Notes under the pieces: generated by a model
Databases searched by the model: none
Told to the model about the DNA's origin: nothing
What the model saw: the letters and a program-made list of their open reading frames with translations, nothing else
Position numbers and translations under genes: made by a program
Source: Hygrophila difformis
Lineage: Eukaryota > Streptophyta > Magnoliopsida > Lamiales > Acanthaceae
Length of the DNA stretch: 64,000 nt
Direction: 5' to 3'
Assembly (NCBI GenBank): GCA_030278955.1
Contig: JAOANR010000009.1
Location: 34,449,504-34,513,503, forward strand
Shown: piece by piece, positions 32,099 to 41,930 of the stretch
How positions within the stretch are numbered: the first letter of the stretch is position 1
How the letters are laid out: every line of letters starts with the position of its first letter

Positions 32099-32766
32099 TA
32101 TTGGATCTTAGGATCTCCATTCAATTCTACGATCCCGAGCAAAGAGAAAAACGATCACATATATATATATACTAGAACTCTTCTCGGTGGCGCGTGCCAT
32201 GCTACGCACACCCGGTAAAGAGAAAGCATTATAGAAAATTATAATAAGACACTCGAAATTGAAAGGAATCGAAAGGGACCGTTTTTTCTTGATCTACTTA
32301 AGGTTGACTTGAACAGGTCATGAATGTGAATCATGTACCTCCCGAAAAGTTTCAGATGAAACTGAACGTTAAGCCCAACAAAGTGAATTGCTCTCCCTTC
32401 TAAGTAAGATCGTAATGAGTGTTTCTCTTGATGGTGCTTCCATTCCACCAACTTTTGAGCACCTAACATTCATCAACAATTCAAGATTGAAAATGAATAA
32501 CATTAATCTCCACCGAAATTTGATAATATAGCAAATTTCATAGAAGGAGCTACCAATTCAGGAGCAAGCACGACACAAATACGACAATGTACTTAAGTAA
32601 ACTGATGCGGGCGGAGGCAGAAGCTGAGTGAATCAATTTTAAGAGTGCTTGGATAATATTTTGTTTTAGATATAGAATGTTCATGTCACCTAAATATCTG
32701 GTGCATAATGTTTATCTATATGAAATTCCTCGAAAATCTCATAACAGGATACCCTTTCAAATATTA
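32099..32766. other. Unassigned A-T-rich segment
   Basis: Nothing coding is convincing. It contains a short (AT)n stretch at about 32158-32171 followed by CTAGAACTCTTCTCGG and a GC-rich phrase GGCGCGTGCCATGC. A minus-strand frame at 32239-32469 has no recognisable domain. Confidence 0.4.
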
Positions 32767-32780
32767 CACTACCAGAAAAG
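32767..32780 (+). repeat. CACTA-like terminal motif
   Basis: CACTACCAGAAAAG preceded by TTA. Plant CACTA transposons often start CACTACNAGAAAA. No matching inverted end is found in the window, and the nearby gene is FAR1/MULE-like, not TNP2-like, so this is only a possible terminus. Confidence 0.3.
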
Positions 32781-32972
32781 ATTTATACCTGGATATAGAT
32801 GTTGGTTTTGGTGTAATTCAGTTATATTAATTCTGTGATTTTAAAATATAATTCAGCGAATTATGTAGGCTTATTCAGCGACAGTTTTTTGAATAGTCAG
32901 CAACATGGTTTGTTTGATCACCCACTTTAATGATTGTAATGAATATTTATAATTCTTATTCAACAACATCAT

Positions 32973-34965
32973 ATGCCACTGTTAGGGTGTAATGCATTGA
33001 AATGTTATTTAGGGAACATAAATTTGAATGAACTGAGTTTTAGTTCAGCTTCTGAGGCGTATAAGTTTTATTGTGATTATGCTCATGCATCTAGATTTTC
33101 TGTAAGGAAAAATTATGAGAAGCCTAAAGGGAAAGAGGGAATAGGTTGTTTTATCTTCAATATAGTTGTAATAAAGAAGGTTTTCGTTGTGGGAGTTTGT
33201 TGAGTAGTGAGGTGAATAGTTCAGCTGGTTGTTCTAGAAGTCTATTGCATAAGCTTGATGAGACTAGAACTGGTTGTGAAGCAAAAATTAGGTTTCATTA
33301 TAAGAGTGATGAAAATGTTTATAGAGTGTTTTTTATTTTCTGGGGTGATCATAACATAATCTTCATGATTCGCGGATGAAACCCTTTTTAAAATCTAATA
33401 GGAGAGTTGATGAGATACATGTCATAGTTGCTGGAATGCATGAGGATGCTGGTTTGTCGTTGAAGTCATCATATGATTTGCTGAGTTTTGGTGCTGGAGT
33501 GATTGGAGGTGTAGGATTTTTAAAAGATGATTTAAAGAATGCATTGGTTAGAAGACGACAGAGGAATTTGAAGGTTGGGGAGGCTAGTTTGTTTTATAGT
33601 ATTTTACTGAGAAAAGTTTGAGTAATCTATTCTTTTTCCATGAGTTTGACTTAGATGATGAAGAGAAAATCACAAATATATTCTGTTCAGACGCGATAAT
33701 GAGGATGGATTACCAAGCTTTTGGAGATAGTGTAACTTTTGATACAACTTACCGTACAAATAAGAACTATAGGCCCCTAGCTATTTTTGTAGGTTTTAAT
33801 CATTGATGCTTCATTGATGCTTGATGTAACTCAAAAGTCATTTGAGTGGCTTTTTAACACATTTTGAAGTGTATGGGTGGCAAGGCACCTCAAACCATTT
33901 TTATTGATCAAGATTGTGCAGTGGCTCCAGTTATAAGTAATAGTTTCCCTGATACATATCATGCATTGTGTAGTTGACATATTATTGAAAATGCAAAGAA
34001 AAATTTGAGTCGGTTATATACGCCAAGGTAATTTTTGCCTTATTTGAGCATTTCTAACGTTTTTTTTTATTTATGTTGATTTTGATGTGTAATTCTGCTG
34101 ATTTTGTTTTTTTTTTTTAAATTTTTTTATGTAGGTTTGATAAATATTTTCATCAGTTGGTGTATGATGTGAGAATAGAAATCGAATTTGAAGTTCAGTG
34201 GGGATATATGATTGAATCATGTTTTCCAGAACACCAACATAGGTGGTTGAGAGCTATTTATGAATTGAGGGAACAATGGTCAGCTGCTTGGGTTAGAAAA
34301 CATTTCACTGCAAGGATGAGAACTACTCAACTTAGTGAATCATTTAACTCAGTGGTAAAATGGTATGTTGTATTCAGCGACATAACCATGTTAATTCAAC
34401 AAATTATGATACTGAATTCATTGATAACATTATCTTCTTTCAGCGTCATAATCTTATTTTCTCAGCGAATTATTATGGTGTGTTCAGCGATACATTTATC
34501 TTCTTAGAGCGACATTTATTTATTTGCTTTTCAGGTTTTTAAGGCCAGTTGATAGTTATGTTGACTTTTTTGCACATTTTGAGAGAGTAGTTCAATCAAG
34601 AAGGGATATTGAACAGAGGGAGGATTTTAATGCTATTGATAGGCAAGTTGCTGCTCAATTCTTGTTGAACCCTTTCTTGAAATCTGTTGCTGAGAAGTAT
34701 ACCCCAAGTGTTTTGAAATTATTCAGCAATGAGTATGAGGCGTCATTTGGATATGTGGTTCAATTTGATGAAAGTGGAGCTGAATTGGAAAATATGCTTT
34801 AATACCGTGTATGCAAGATAGAAGATGTTGATACAAAATTGATGATCACATTGAGGTTGACATGGAGAATGAGACAATTTGTTGTACATGTTACATGTTT
34901 GAGAATATGGGTATCTTGTGTTGTCATGCTCTGAGGTTAGTGGTTGTTTTATCTGGTAGTGGAGT
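32973..34965 (+). pseudogene. FAR1/MULE transposase-like gene, 5' part
   Basis: A decayed gene spread over several frames. In order: FAR1 DNA-binding-like region (SEAYKFYCDYAHASRFSVRK, then ETRTGCEAKIRF); MULE transposase-like region (MDYQAFGDSVTFDTTYRTN, PLAIFVGFNH, IFIDQDCA); WLRAIYELREQWSAAWV; TQLSESFNS; and a SWIM-type zinc segment (CTC...CCH) near 34880-34935. Two GT-AG introns look real: about 34029-34135 and about 34364-34534; the second holds TTCAGCGACA-type motifs. Stops and shifts near 33200, 33375, 33620 and 33806 break it. A retrotransposon interrupts it at 34965 and the gene resumes at 44376. It may be a mobile MULE transposase or a domesticated FAR1-related gene; decay prevents a choice. 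Confidence 0.8.
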
Positions 34966-37702
34966 TGTAACACCCGAGAAAAAAAACAAATTCAAATTGT
35001 TTCGAACTACGTCATGACTTGATCCCTTAACAGGGTACGTAGGCAGCTTGGAACTAATTTCTAAGTTCAGTCACAAAATAAATCATAAAATAAAATCATA
35101 AAATAAATCACAAAATAAATCACAAGATCGATCGCAAGGACGATAGGAGGGGTTGGAACCAATTTAGACTAGACTAATTAGGGCGCGGAAATGTTACGAG
35201 CGATAAGCCGAACCCGTAACAAGTTTAAGGTAAAGATTCCGAACCGGAGGCGACCCGAGGAGTCGAGCTAACACGTAGAGGGTAGAAAACCGATAGAGGA
35301 AAGCAAGGAAAGACCCGACGGAACGCGCGAACCGCCGAACCGGCCGGTCCGGCCGGCCCGCGCTCGCCGCGTGCCACCGCGCAGAAGGCGGAGTCGCGAC
35401 TCCAGTCCTGGCCAAGCGTGCTCCGCGCAGGCAAAAGCGTAGGTGCGCGTCACCAGCGCGCCAGAGGTGCTGAAGGTGTAAACTTTCCTTCCATGGCGAT
35501 TTTCTTGCCAAAAACAACACCCCTAACGATGGCAACCGAATCACAGCCTTAGGGAAGGCTTAAGAACACCATAGGGGCGTCCCAAACCCTAGGTTTTCAG
35601 AAACCACTCCCTAAACACTCTCAATTTTCTCTCCAAGTTCAAAATCCCTCCGAATCCACTTTCCGGCGAGCATTCCGGCGACGACGAGGCGAAAGGAACC
35701 AAGCCCTGCCTTCTAGACTCTTGGTAAGCTATGGTATAATATTTTAGTTCGTCCATACCACTTAGAAACTCGAAATCTAACCCTTTTCCTTTACTACGAT
35801 TTCACGTCGGAAAACGAACAAAAAGCGATCGGAGAAGTTGGCCGTTCGTCGCGACCCTAGGACGTCCGGAAACCCATTCCAGCGACCCAAATCTCTAACT
35901 AAGTTAAGACCTTACTCAAACATTTTTGTGGTTTATTGTTGTTTAAAACTCGAGATCTATACCCGTAACAAAAATCGATTTTCAAAAACCCTATTTTCGT
36001 CCAATTTCAAAAACTCGCCTAAAACTCCACCTTCGGGAATTCAAACCGACGTAAACTATCTTGTGTCTAAATTTCAGCCATTGACATTAAGATTTGCTAT
36101 CCCAAATTTCGACGTAAACTTTCTGTGACAAACCGAACGTTTGAAACTGTTGACAGATTTCATTACTCGACTTGATGCATGTTTTTCACCCATTTTTAAA
36201 ATGATTCAACTTTGCATTTCTAATCAAAAGTTGTAGATAAATGTGTCTAGATTATGCATATAAAATTTCATGGATTTTGGAGTTCATTTGGTACGTCAAA
36301 TTGGTCGAATTTCAGAACTATTTTAAAACCCCTTTGGAGTCCGCGCATGAACAGTGTGTTGTGGTCGATTTTTAAGCATCTATAATTCATTATTACCAAA
36401 TTCTTAAAACATGAAAGTTGTTCCTTAATGTGTTGTGCATCTCCTGTAAAAATTTCGGATCAATTGGCTTTGAAATGAATTTTTAATCGGCGTCGCACGA
36501 ACCTGTGACGAAATTAGTTTTTGAGACAGAAATTCCCTTTTGTAAAGAACTCAAATTTTGACTCACTTCGAAACCTTATTTCCAAAAACTTAAAACATGA
36601 AAGTTGTTCGTGTGTGTTTTTGAGCTACTGTGTAAATTTCAGAATTTTTGGTGTAAAAATGAATTTTTAATAAAGAAAGGCGTAAACTGCGTCAAATAGG
36701 ATTTTTCGAACTTGAGAAAACTCGAACTATGAAACGCGATATCGAATATTTTGATCACTTGAAATACGAACTTTCGAAAAATCTCGTGCACTAGGCTGAG
36801 CCGATCTTCATGATAATCATTATCTTTGAGACTGCCTCGTTAGTGGTCTCCTTACTATCTGAGATTGCCTCTTTAGTGATCTCGCGCGCTGTGTTTTGGA
36901 TCGCCTCGTTAGTGGTCCTACTATCTTTTGAGACTGCCTCGTTAGTGGTCTCCCATTGTTGTGGACTGCCTCGTTAGTGGTCCTATGTTGAGATTGCCTC
37001 GTTAGTGATCTCCCGGTATGGTGTCCTCTTATTAGTTTGCGGGATAAATTATAAAAGACTTGTGTGAGTGTTAATTACGCTTAAATCTTATTTACCATGT
37101 TTTTAAATTACGCATTTAAATTACGTCATTAAATTATGCTTTTAAATTCCACTTTCAAATTAAGCCATTTAAATTATGCATTTTCGTCTTGGATAAATTG
37201 ATCATGTTTTCCACTCCGGATAAAATATGGATTTTTAAATTAATGCATGAAAGGTGAACTCTTTGGATTTCAACACATGTAACCCCTTAAATTGTTAGTT
37301 AGGGATTAACTTACTCGGTATATTTTTATACTGATAAACCGTTGTCATTTTTCTTTTACAGAGCATGTCGAGTGGCGCATGCATATGCACTTGGGGGAAA
37401 CCATTATGGACATTTTAAATTCTGCATCGTACTGTTTTTACCGGGTCTGTTAAACCCGAGGATTTGGCCATGTTGGCCGTGATTTACTTTCCGCTGCATT
37501 TACTCTATTTTTGCGCATGATGATTATTACTATCGTATTTTGAATTAAGTATCATAAATTTCCGGACTAAATCTTGAATTGTTTTAAATCTTTTACGTAC
37601 CCACAAGCCTTGCATCTCCTTAGTGAGCTCGGGAAGCCGTGTCTTGCTAGGGAGATGTGGCGGTAACATCCCGGCCTGGGTTATCAAATCCGGGGTGTTA
37701 CA
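34966..37702 (+). repeat. 5' LTR (family A), 2737 bp
   Basis: TGTAACACCCGAG to GGGGTGTTACA. It includes the GC-rich block (35330-35460), a possible leader intron from GT 35724 to AG 37361, repeated CATGAAAGTTGTTC modules and six hairpins at 36838-37012. The minus-strand frames over 35194-35544 are antisense to the GC block and look non-coding. Confidence 0.93.
36838..37012 (+). repeat. Six covarying hairpins in the 5' LTR
   Basis: Order of arms: GAGACT/GGTCTC, GAGATT/GATCTC, GGATC/GGTCC, GAGACT/GGTCTC, GGACT/GGTCC, GAGATT/GATCTC, all around GCCTCGTTAGT (one unit has GCCTCTTTAGT). Confidence 0.87.
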
Positions 37703-37704
37703 AG

Positions 37705-37717
37705 TGGGTATCAGAGC
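37705..37717 (+). promoter_or_regulatory. Primer binding site, Met-tRNA type with one extra G
   Basis: TGGGTATCAGAGC, where related elements have TGGTATCAGAGC. It lies three bases after the LTR. Confidence 0.8.
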
Positions 37718-38066
37718 CCGGAAATTTTTTTTAAGCTACTACTATTATTCTAAACCATTATTTTTAAAACCCAAGTATTATTTTTAAATTATTTATTTTG
37801 ACTACTAGTATTATTTTAGCCCAAAAGCTTATTTTTACATAGCCCAAAATCTTAGCCAAAAGAAATATTAAATTTTTGGCCCACTATAGAGGCACAACCT
37901 TTATTCTTACCCATATAGTAGATTATTTTAAAATACACGGATAGATTACATTTTTAAATGGGGAAAAGGGGGACTTGCACTTGCATGTTGCATATAGATT
38001 TAAATTCGTGCATAACTAATCTTGCCTAACACATGTTCTAACTCTAACTTACCTTGTTGACCTTAG

Positions 38067-38465
38067 ATGGCCGAACCAAATGCAAACATGATCAACCTGA
38101 TGGTAAAACTGATGAATGCGTACCTCGAGTCCCAACAGCATATCAATTATTTCAAGACGCGGGTACGACAGTTGGAGGGTAACCTGGCCCATGTGGGTCA
38201 CCTTAGGGAAACAGACCATCACCACATAACCCAGCTGCAGGAGCAAGTCACACACCTCCAAGCCCAAGTGGCCCAGCTCCAAGACAAGGGAGATGACTTG
38301 GAGGAGCAGGTAGAGACCCTGGGCTGGGAACTGACTAACCTAGCCCAGGACGTGGATGGGGCGGTTCTTCAGAACCCGGGGCCTGCCCCCAATGTCGCCA
38401 TGCCCATCGACATGTCGAGCGATGAGGATGATCCCATCAAGGCCGAGCCAACCCACTCGTTTTAG
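38067..38465 (+). CDS. Coiled-coil protein replacing gag, 132 aa
   Basis: An intact frame, MAEPNANMINLMVKLMN to AEPTHSF. Residues about 20-110 are a long charged helix with heptad pattern (RQLEGNLAHVGHL, LQEQVTHLQAQVAQLQD, DLEEQVETL), ending in an acidic tail (SSDEDD). There is no Cys-His knuckle, signal peptide or membrane segment. It starts about 350 bp after the primer site, where gag starts in the autonomous relative. The homologue at 24477-24812 lies in the same position of a different LTR subfamily, so the ORF is kept by the elements. Its role is unknown; coiled-coil assembly or binding of partner gag are guesses. Confidence 0.8.
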   Translation: MAEPNANMINLMVKLMNAYLESQQHINYFKTRVRQLEGNLAHVGHLRETDHHHITQLQEQVTHLQAQVAQLQDKGDDLEEQVETLGWELTNLAQDVDGAVLQNPGPAPNVAMPIDMSSDEDDPIKAEPTHSF

Positions 38466-39214
38466 ATCTAGTGATCCAGCTACGCATTATTAGTATATTT
38501 TCCTTTCCGTACTATTAGCAGCACTTCTATCTCTATTTCAAACGCTTGTAACCCAAACGAAATTATTTCTTGAGTAATAGAAATACAAGCCTATTTAAAT
38601 TTATTCCATACATTTTATTTAATTCTTTAACTACCATGATCAAATAAGGGAACATCCAACCCTAAACCTAAAAAAAAAAAAAACGAACAATAAAAAAAAA
38701 ATCAATTTAAATATTTGTCTAGGGAACAACCCCCGACAACAAAAACCAGTACACTAAGCAACCTCTACTAACAAACCCCAACAAATTGATACCTATTAAC
38801 ACTATTCTTTACTCAATAAAAAAAAAATATCTCCTTACAAGTAGTTATTTATTTAACATATATATATAGCTATTTAAACTCTACCCCGTATACCTTATCA
38901 CATTAGTTTATCTGAGTTCCTTGAAACGGCTTAGTCCCAAAACGATGCAAGTATGGTTGGGCAACCCACCCACATATAGATGCGATAGGAAGGTAACAGT
39001 AGAACATCTCGAACCATAAATTGGGCAGAACAATTAGACTGTGTTTCTAAACAGCAATAAACAACTAACACATGTCAAACACATAACTAGGCAATAACAC
39101 AACGAAAATATAAACCATAAATCCCAGACAACAGAAACGTCCTCATAAGGAGGAAACTAAACAAAGTACGTCTGATGCAAAACCTAAACGAAAACGCGAA
39201 AACGAAAGGAGACA
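38466..39214 (+). other. Non-coding spacer between sense and antisense ORFs
   Basis: A-T-rich, with A runs at 38671-38700 and a TATATATA run near 38865. No coding frame. It could hold the 3' ends of the two convergent transcripts; TTGAGTAATAGAAATACAAG near 38570 is the only hint of a 3' end. Confidence 0.5.
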
Positions 39215-40496
39215 TCACTGATCGGGAGGCGGGGACTGCCGACGCATGTAGTCGTCCATCTGCCGCACATAGGCGTACATGTCGGACATGGTGGCCTGCT
39301 GCTGAGCCTGCCTCGTAGCGAACGAGTCCATACGGGTCTGGTAGAAGTCCAATCTAGCGTCTATGGCATCATAACGAGCCTGCCCAGCTGCAAACCCGGC
39401 ATCCATGCCGACCCTTATCTCCTGCATCATCTGCAGCATCTGAGCCATCTCCTGTCCCTGAGGTGCCACTGCAGGAGGTGGAACTACTGGAGGAGGGGGT
39501 GGCTGCTCCGAAGGTACAACATGGATCAAGCCGCCATCATCAGGCTGCGGGCGAAGTACAACACGGGGAGCCCCACGACGTAAGGCGCTACGCCGGGCAG
39601 CGTAAGTCGGGATACGATAACAACTGCCCGCTACTAGATCGTACGGATCTGTCTCCGGTGTCGTGCGAATCCCCTGTGTCGCGCACAAGCCACAGATGAG
39701 GTGAACATGGGTAATCACCCTACTCCCTCGTCCTCTCCGCATACCCTGCAAGTTGTCCTCGATACAAGCTCCCACATTCACCCTACCGTCTCGCGCGATA
39801 AAGCAAATGGTCTCGTAGACGTGATCTAGGACGATGTGGCTCCGGGTGATCGGCCGGATGCGCCCTAACCATAACTGAGCAAGCTCTCGCCAAGGGGAGT
39901 CCATCGTCGTCAAACGCAGCTCATGACCGTGCTCGAGCTGAGGAGGCACTATGGTGCATAAGGTATCCCACGCAGGAGCAAGAACACGTCCCTCAGGTTG
40001 TGGGCGAAATGCGCCATCGTCAGGCAAGCCAAAATAGACATTGATCGCCCGAGCACTGAAGTCGAGATAGCGACCACGAACCCATACCCGAGATAGGTAG
40101 TCACCCTCCCCGAGACCGCCAATGTTGGCGATAACCTCCAAGGCCAGATAACCGGAGGCAACGCCCTCGGGATGACGTGCAAGTCCGGTCCACTGCAAAT
40201 ACTCCAAGACTGCACTGACCCTGTCATCGCCCAGATGATGAGGATATATGCCTCTCTCAGGGACATAAGCCCTGTTTCGACGAAGCTCGTCGAAATAGAA
40301 GTCCTGGCAGCCCTCGTCCTAAACCGGAACCTGTCGTGCCGGTGAGGACGCACCTCGTCAGGGAGACCCCTGAGTTCGGGCCCCGCTGCTCCTCGTCCTC
40401 CTCTGGCTCACTCTCGTCGAAATCAGGCATCGCCGGAGCGGCATTGCTGGGGCCAGCCTCATCAGCAATTCGTCTCCTGGTCCTCGGAGGACACAT
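39215..40496 (-). pseudogene. Antisense ORF, putative plant transposon protein type
   Basis: Antisense to the element. The long open part is 330 codons from Met at 40207, and the frame is open back to 40318 (DFYFDELRRN, YPHHLGDDRV). Two frame changes near 40319 and 40375 separate this from the natural start MCPPRTRRR at 40496 with an acidic stretch (ESEPEEDEEQ). The core YLSRVWVRGRYLDFSARAIN and the later HVHLICGLCATQGI fit the putative plant transposon protein domain often found as accessory ORFs in plant Gypsy elements. The C-terminal third is a Pro-rich linker and then a Met/Gln-rich helix (MAQMLQMMQEIRVGMD). Function unknown; frame changes suggest it is inactive here. Confidence 0.75.
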
Positions 40497-41592
40497 GAGA
40501 GACGCTAAAACAGCCCACAAGAAAAGCAACATCCTGCAAAACATCAAATACCAACTATAAGACTAAATTCCACACAAAACTCAAGCAGAAATATGTAAGG
40601 GACATCAATGAAGATTTCCAACGTGAGTATTCCATAAGAACATCAAATCCTATCGGTTGCTGAGACCAACCAGAAGGTAACCTCGGCAAAGGATATGCTC
40701 AAACTAGTTCCAAGACCTTTGTGGCATTTCGTCGAACATGTTATGTGCGCAATAAACCAAAACCTAAGTTACTAACAAACACACGGTAGTTGCCCACAAA
40801 ATGAAACAATCACTCTAATAACAACGCATCGTTTCCTTAGAGCGCCAAACAACAAAGAAATGAGCTAATAATCACACCCTAATAACAACCAAACATCAAA
40901 AACTTCATAGTCTCCCTAAAGATTCAAATCCAACAAGAATTTGCCAAAAACATAAAAACATTGTGGCATAAATACAAGCAAGGCAACAATAGTAACCTCA
41001 ATTACCACATACACTTCCTAATTTGCACAAATCAAGCCTAAAAATAACAAACCCCCAATTTTTGTACATAAACCCTAATTCCTAAATCTCTTCACAAATC
41101 AAGTCATTCAAAGCATAAAAATTGAAATTAGTAAGTGAGTTTAGTAGATTCATACCTTGGTAAGTTAAATTGAAGTCGAAATCAAGCGGACGGGGAGGTA
41201 AGTCGCCGGATTTAGAGAGAATTGGGGGTGTGGTCTCGAATGGGAAATGGGGGAAGTGGCTCGCGCGGAGCACGAGCCCCATTTTCTTCGAACAGGTGCG
41301 GCCGCGCGCTCGCCGCGCGCTATGGCGCCTTACCGCGCGGGCACCGCGCGGGACCCGGAGGGAGTTTTATTTTTCCTATTTTGCTTAATCTCTTTTGCTA
41401 TACACCCCTCACTTAACCCGAGCATACATTGGCGGTGAGATACAACGACATGGGGTATATCCGACATCATTCCTGACAAAGACAGTAGAATTGCCTCGCA
41501 TCTTCTTTTTGTAAGGCAACAGAATACCCTCAGGACGAAGAAAACATAGGAACCATAAGAAATCCCATGAAGAGTGGGAAACCGCTTATTGA
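40497..41592. other. Region upstream of the antisense ORF
   Basis: No convincing coding frame. The part 41260-41360 is strongly GC-rich (GCGGCCGCGCGCTCGCC), like the GC blocks of the LTRs. This could be the promoter of the antisense ORF or a relic of LTR sequence. The stretch 41430-41590 may be decayed pol. Confidence 0.4.
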
Positions 41593-41907
41593 CTAGCGTC
41601 CCCACCACAATTTGCTTGTATTCACGACGTATTCCACGTCTCCCAATTGAAGAAGTATGTGCACGATCTGACCCATGTACTCCATCCGGAAGAAGTCGAA
41701 TTTGAGGATGACTTGAGTTACGAGGAAGTTCCGGTGCGAATACTTGACACGAAGGAGAGAGTAACGAGGAACAAGACATTGAGGATGGTCAAGGTCCTTT
41801 GGTCCAACGACGAGACGGAGACGGCAACATGGGAGTTGGAGGCCGACATGAAACAACGTTATCCTACCCTCTTCCAAGATGAGCCGACCACAGTTATGGG
41901 GACATAA
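41593..41907 (+). pseudogene. Pol 3' remnant with chromodomain-type tail
   Basis: The frame reads HDVFHVSQLKKYVHD, then LSYEEVPVRILD and KVLWSNDETETATWELEAD, ending before the polypurine tract. This is the integrase C-terminus and chromodomain-like module of Tekay chromoviruses, which directs integration to chromatin marks. Only this last part of pol is present, in frame and with few changes, so it may be kept for cis-acting sequence rather than protein. The stop is at 41905-41907. Confidence 0.85.
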
Positions 41908-41917
41908 CTGTATTCTT

Positions 41918-41930
41918 AAGGGGGGGAGGA
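41918..41930 (+). promoter_or_regulatory. Polypurine tract
   Basis: AAGGGGGGGAGGA immediately before the 3' LTR start TGTAACACCC. Confidence 0.92.

Noticed and set aside
34948..34965. ATCTGGTAGTG as the inverted partner of the CACTACCAG motif at 32767
   Set aside because: It lies within the FAR1-like reading frame and the frame continues after the inserted element, so it is coding sequence, not a transposon end.
36838..37012. Possible CRISPR-like repeats
   Set aside because: Units are hairpins inside LTRs repeated at each LTR copy; spacers are A-T-rich LTR sequence.
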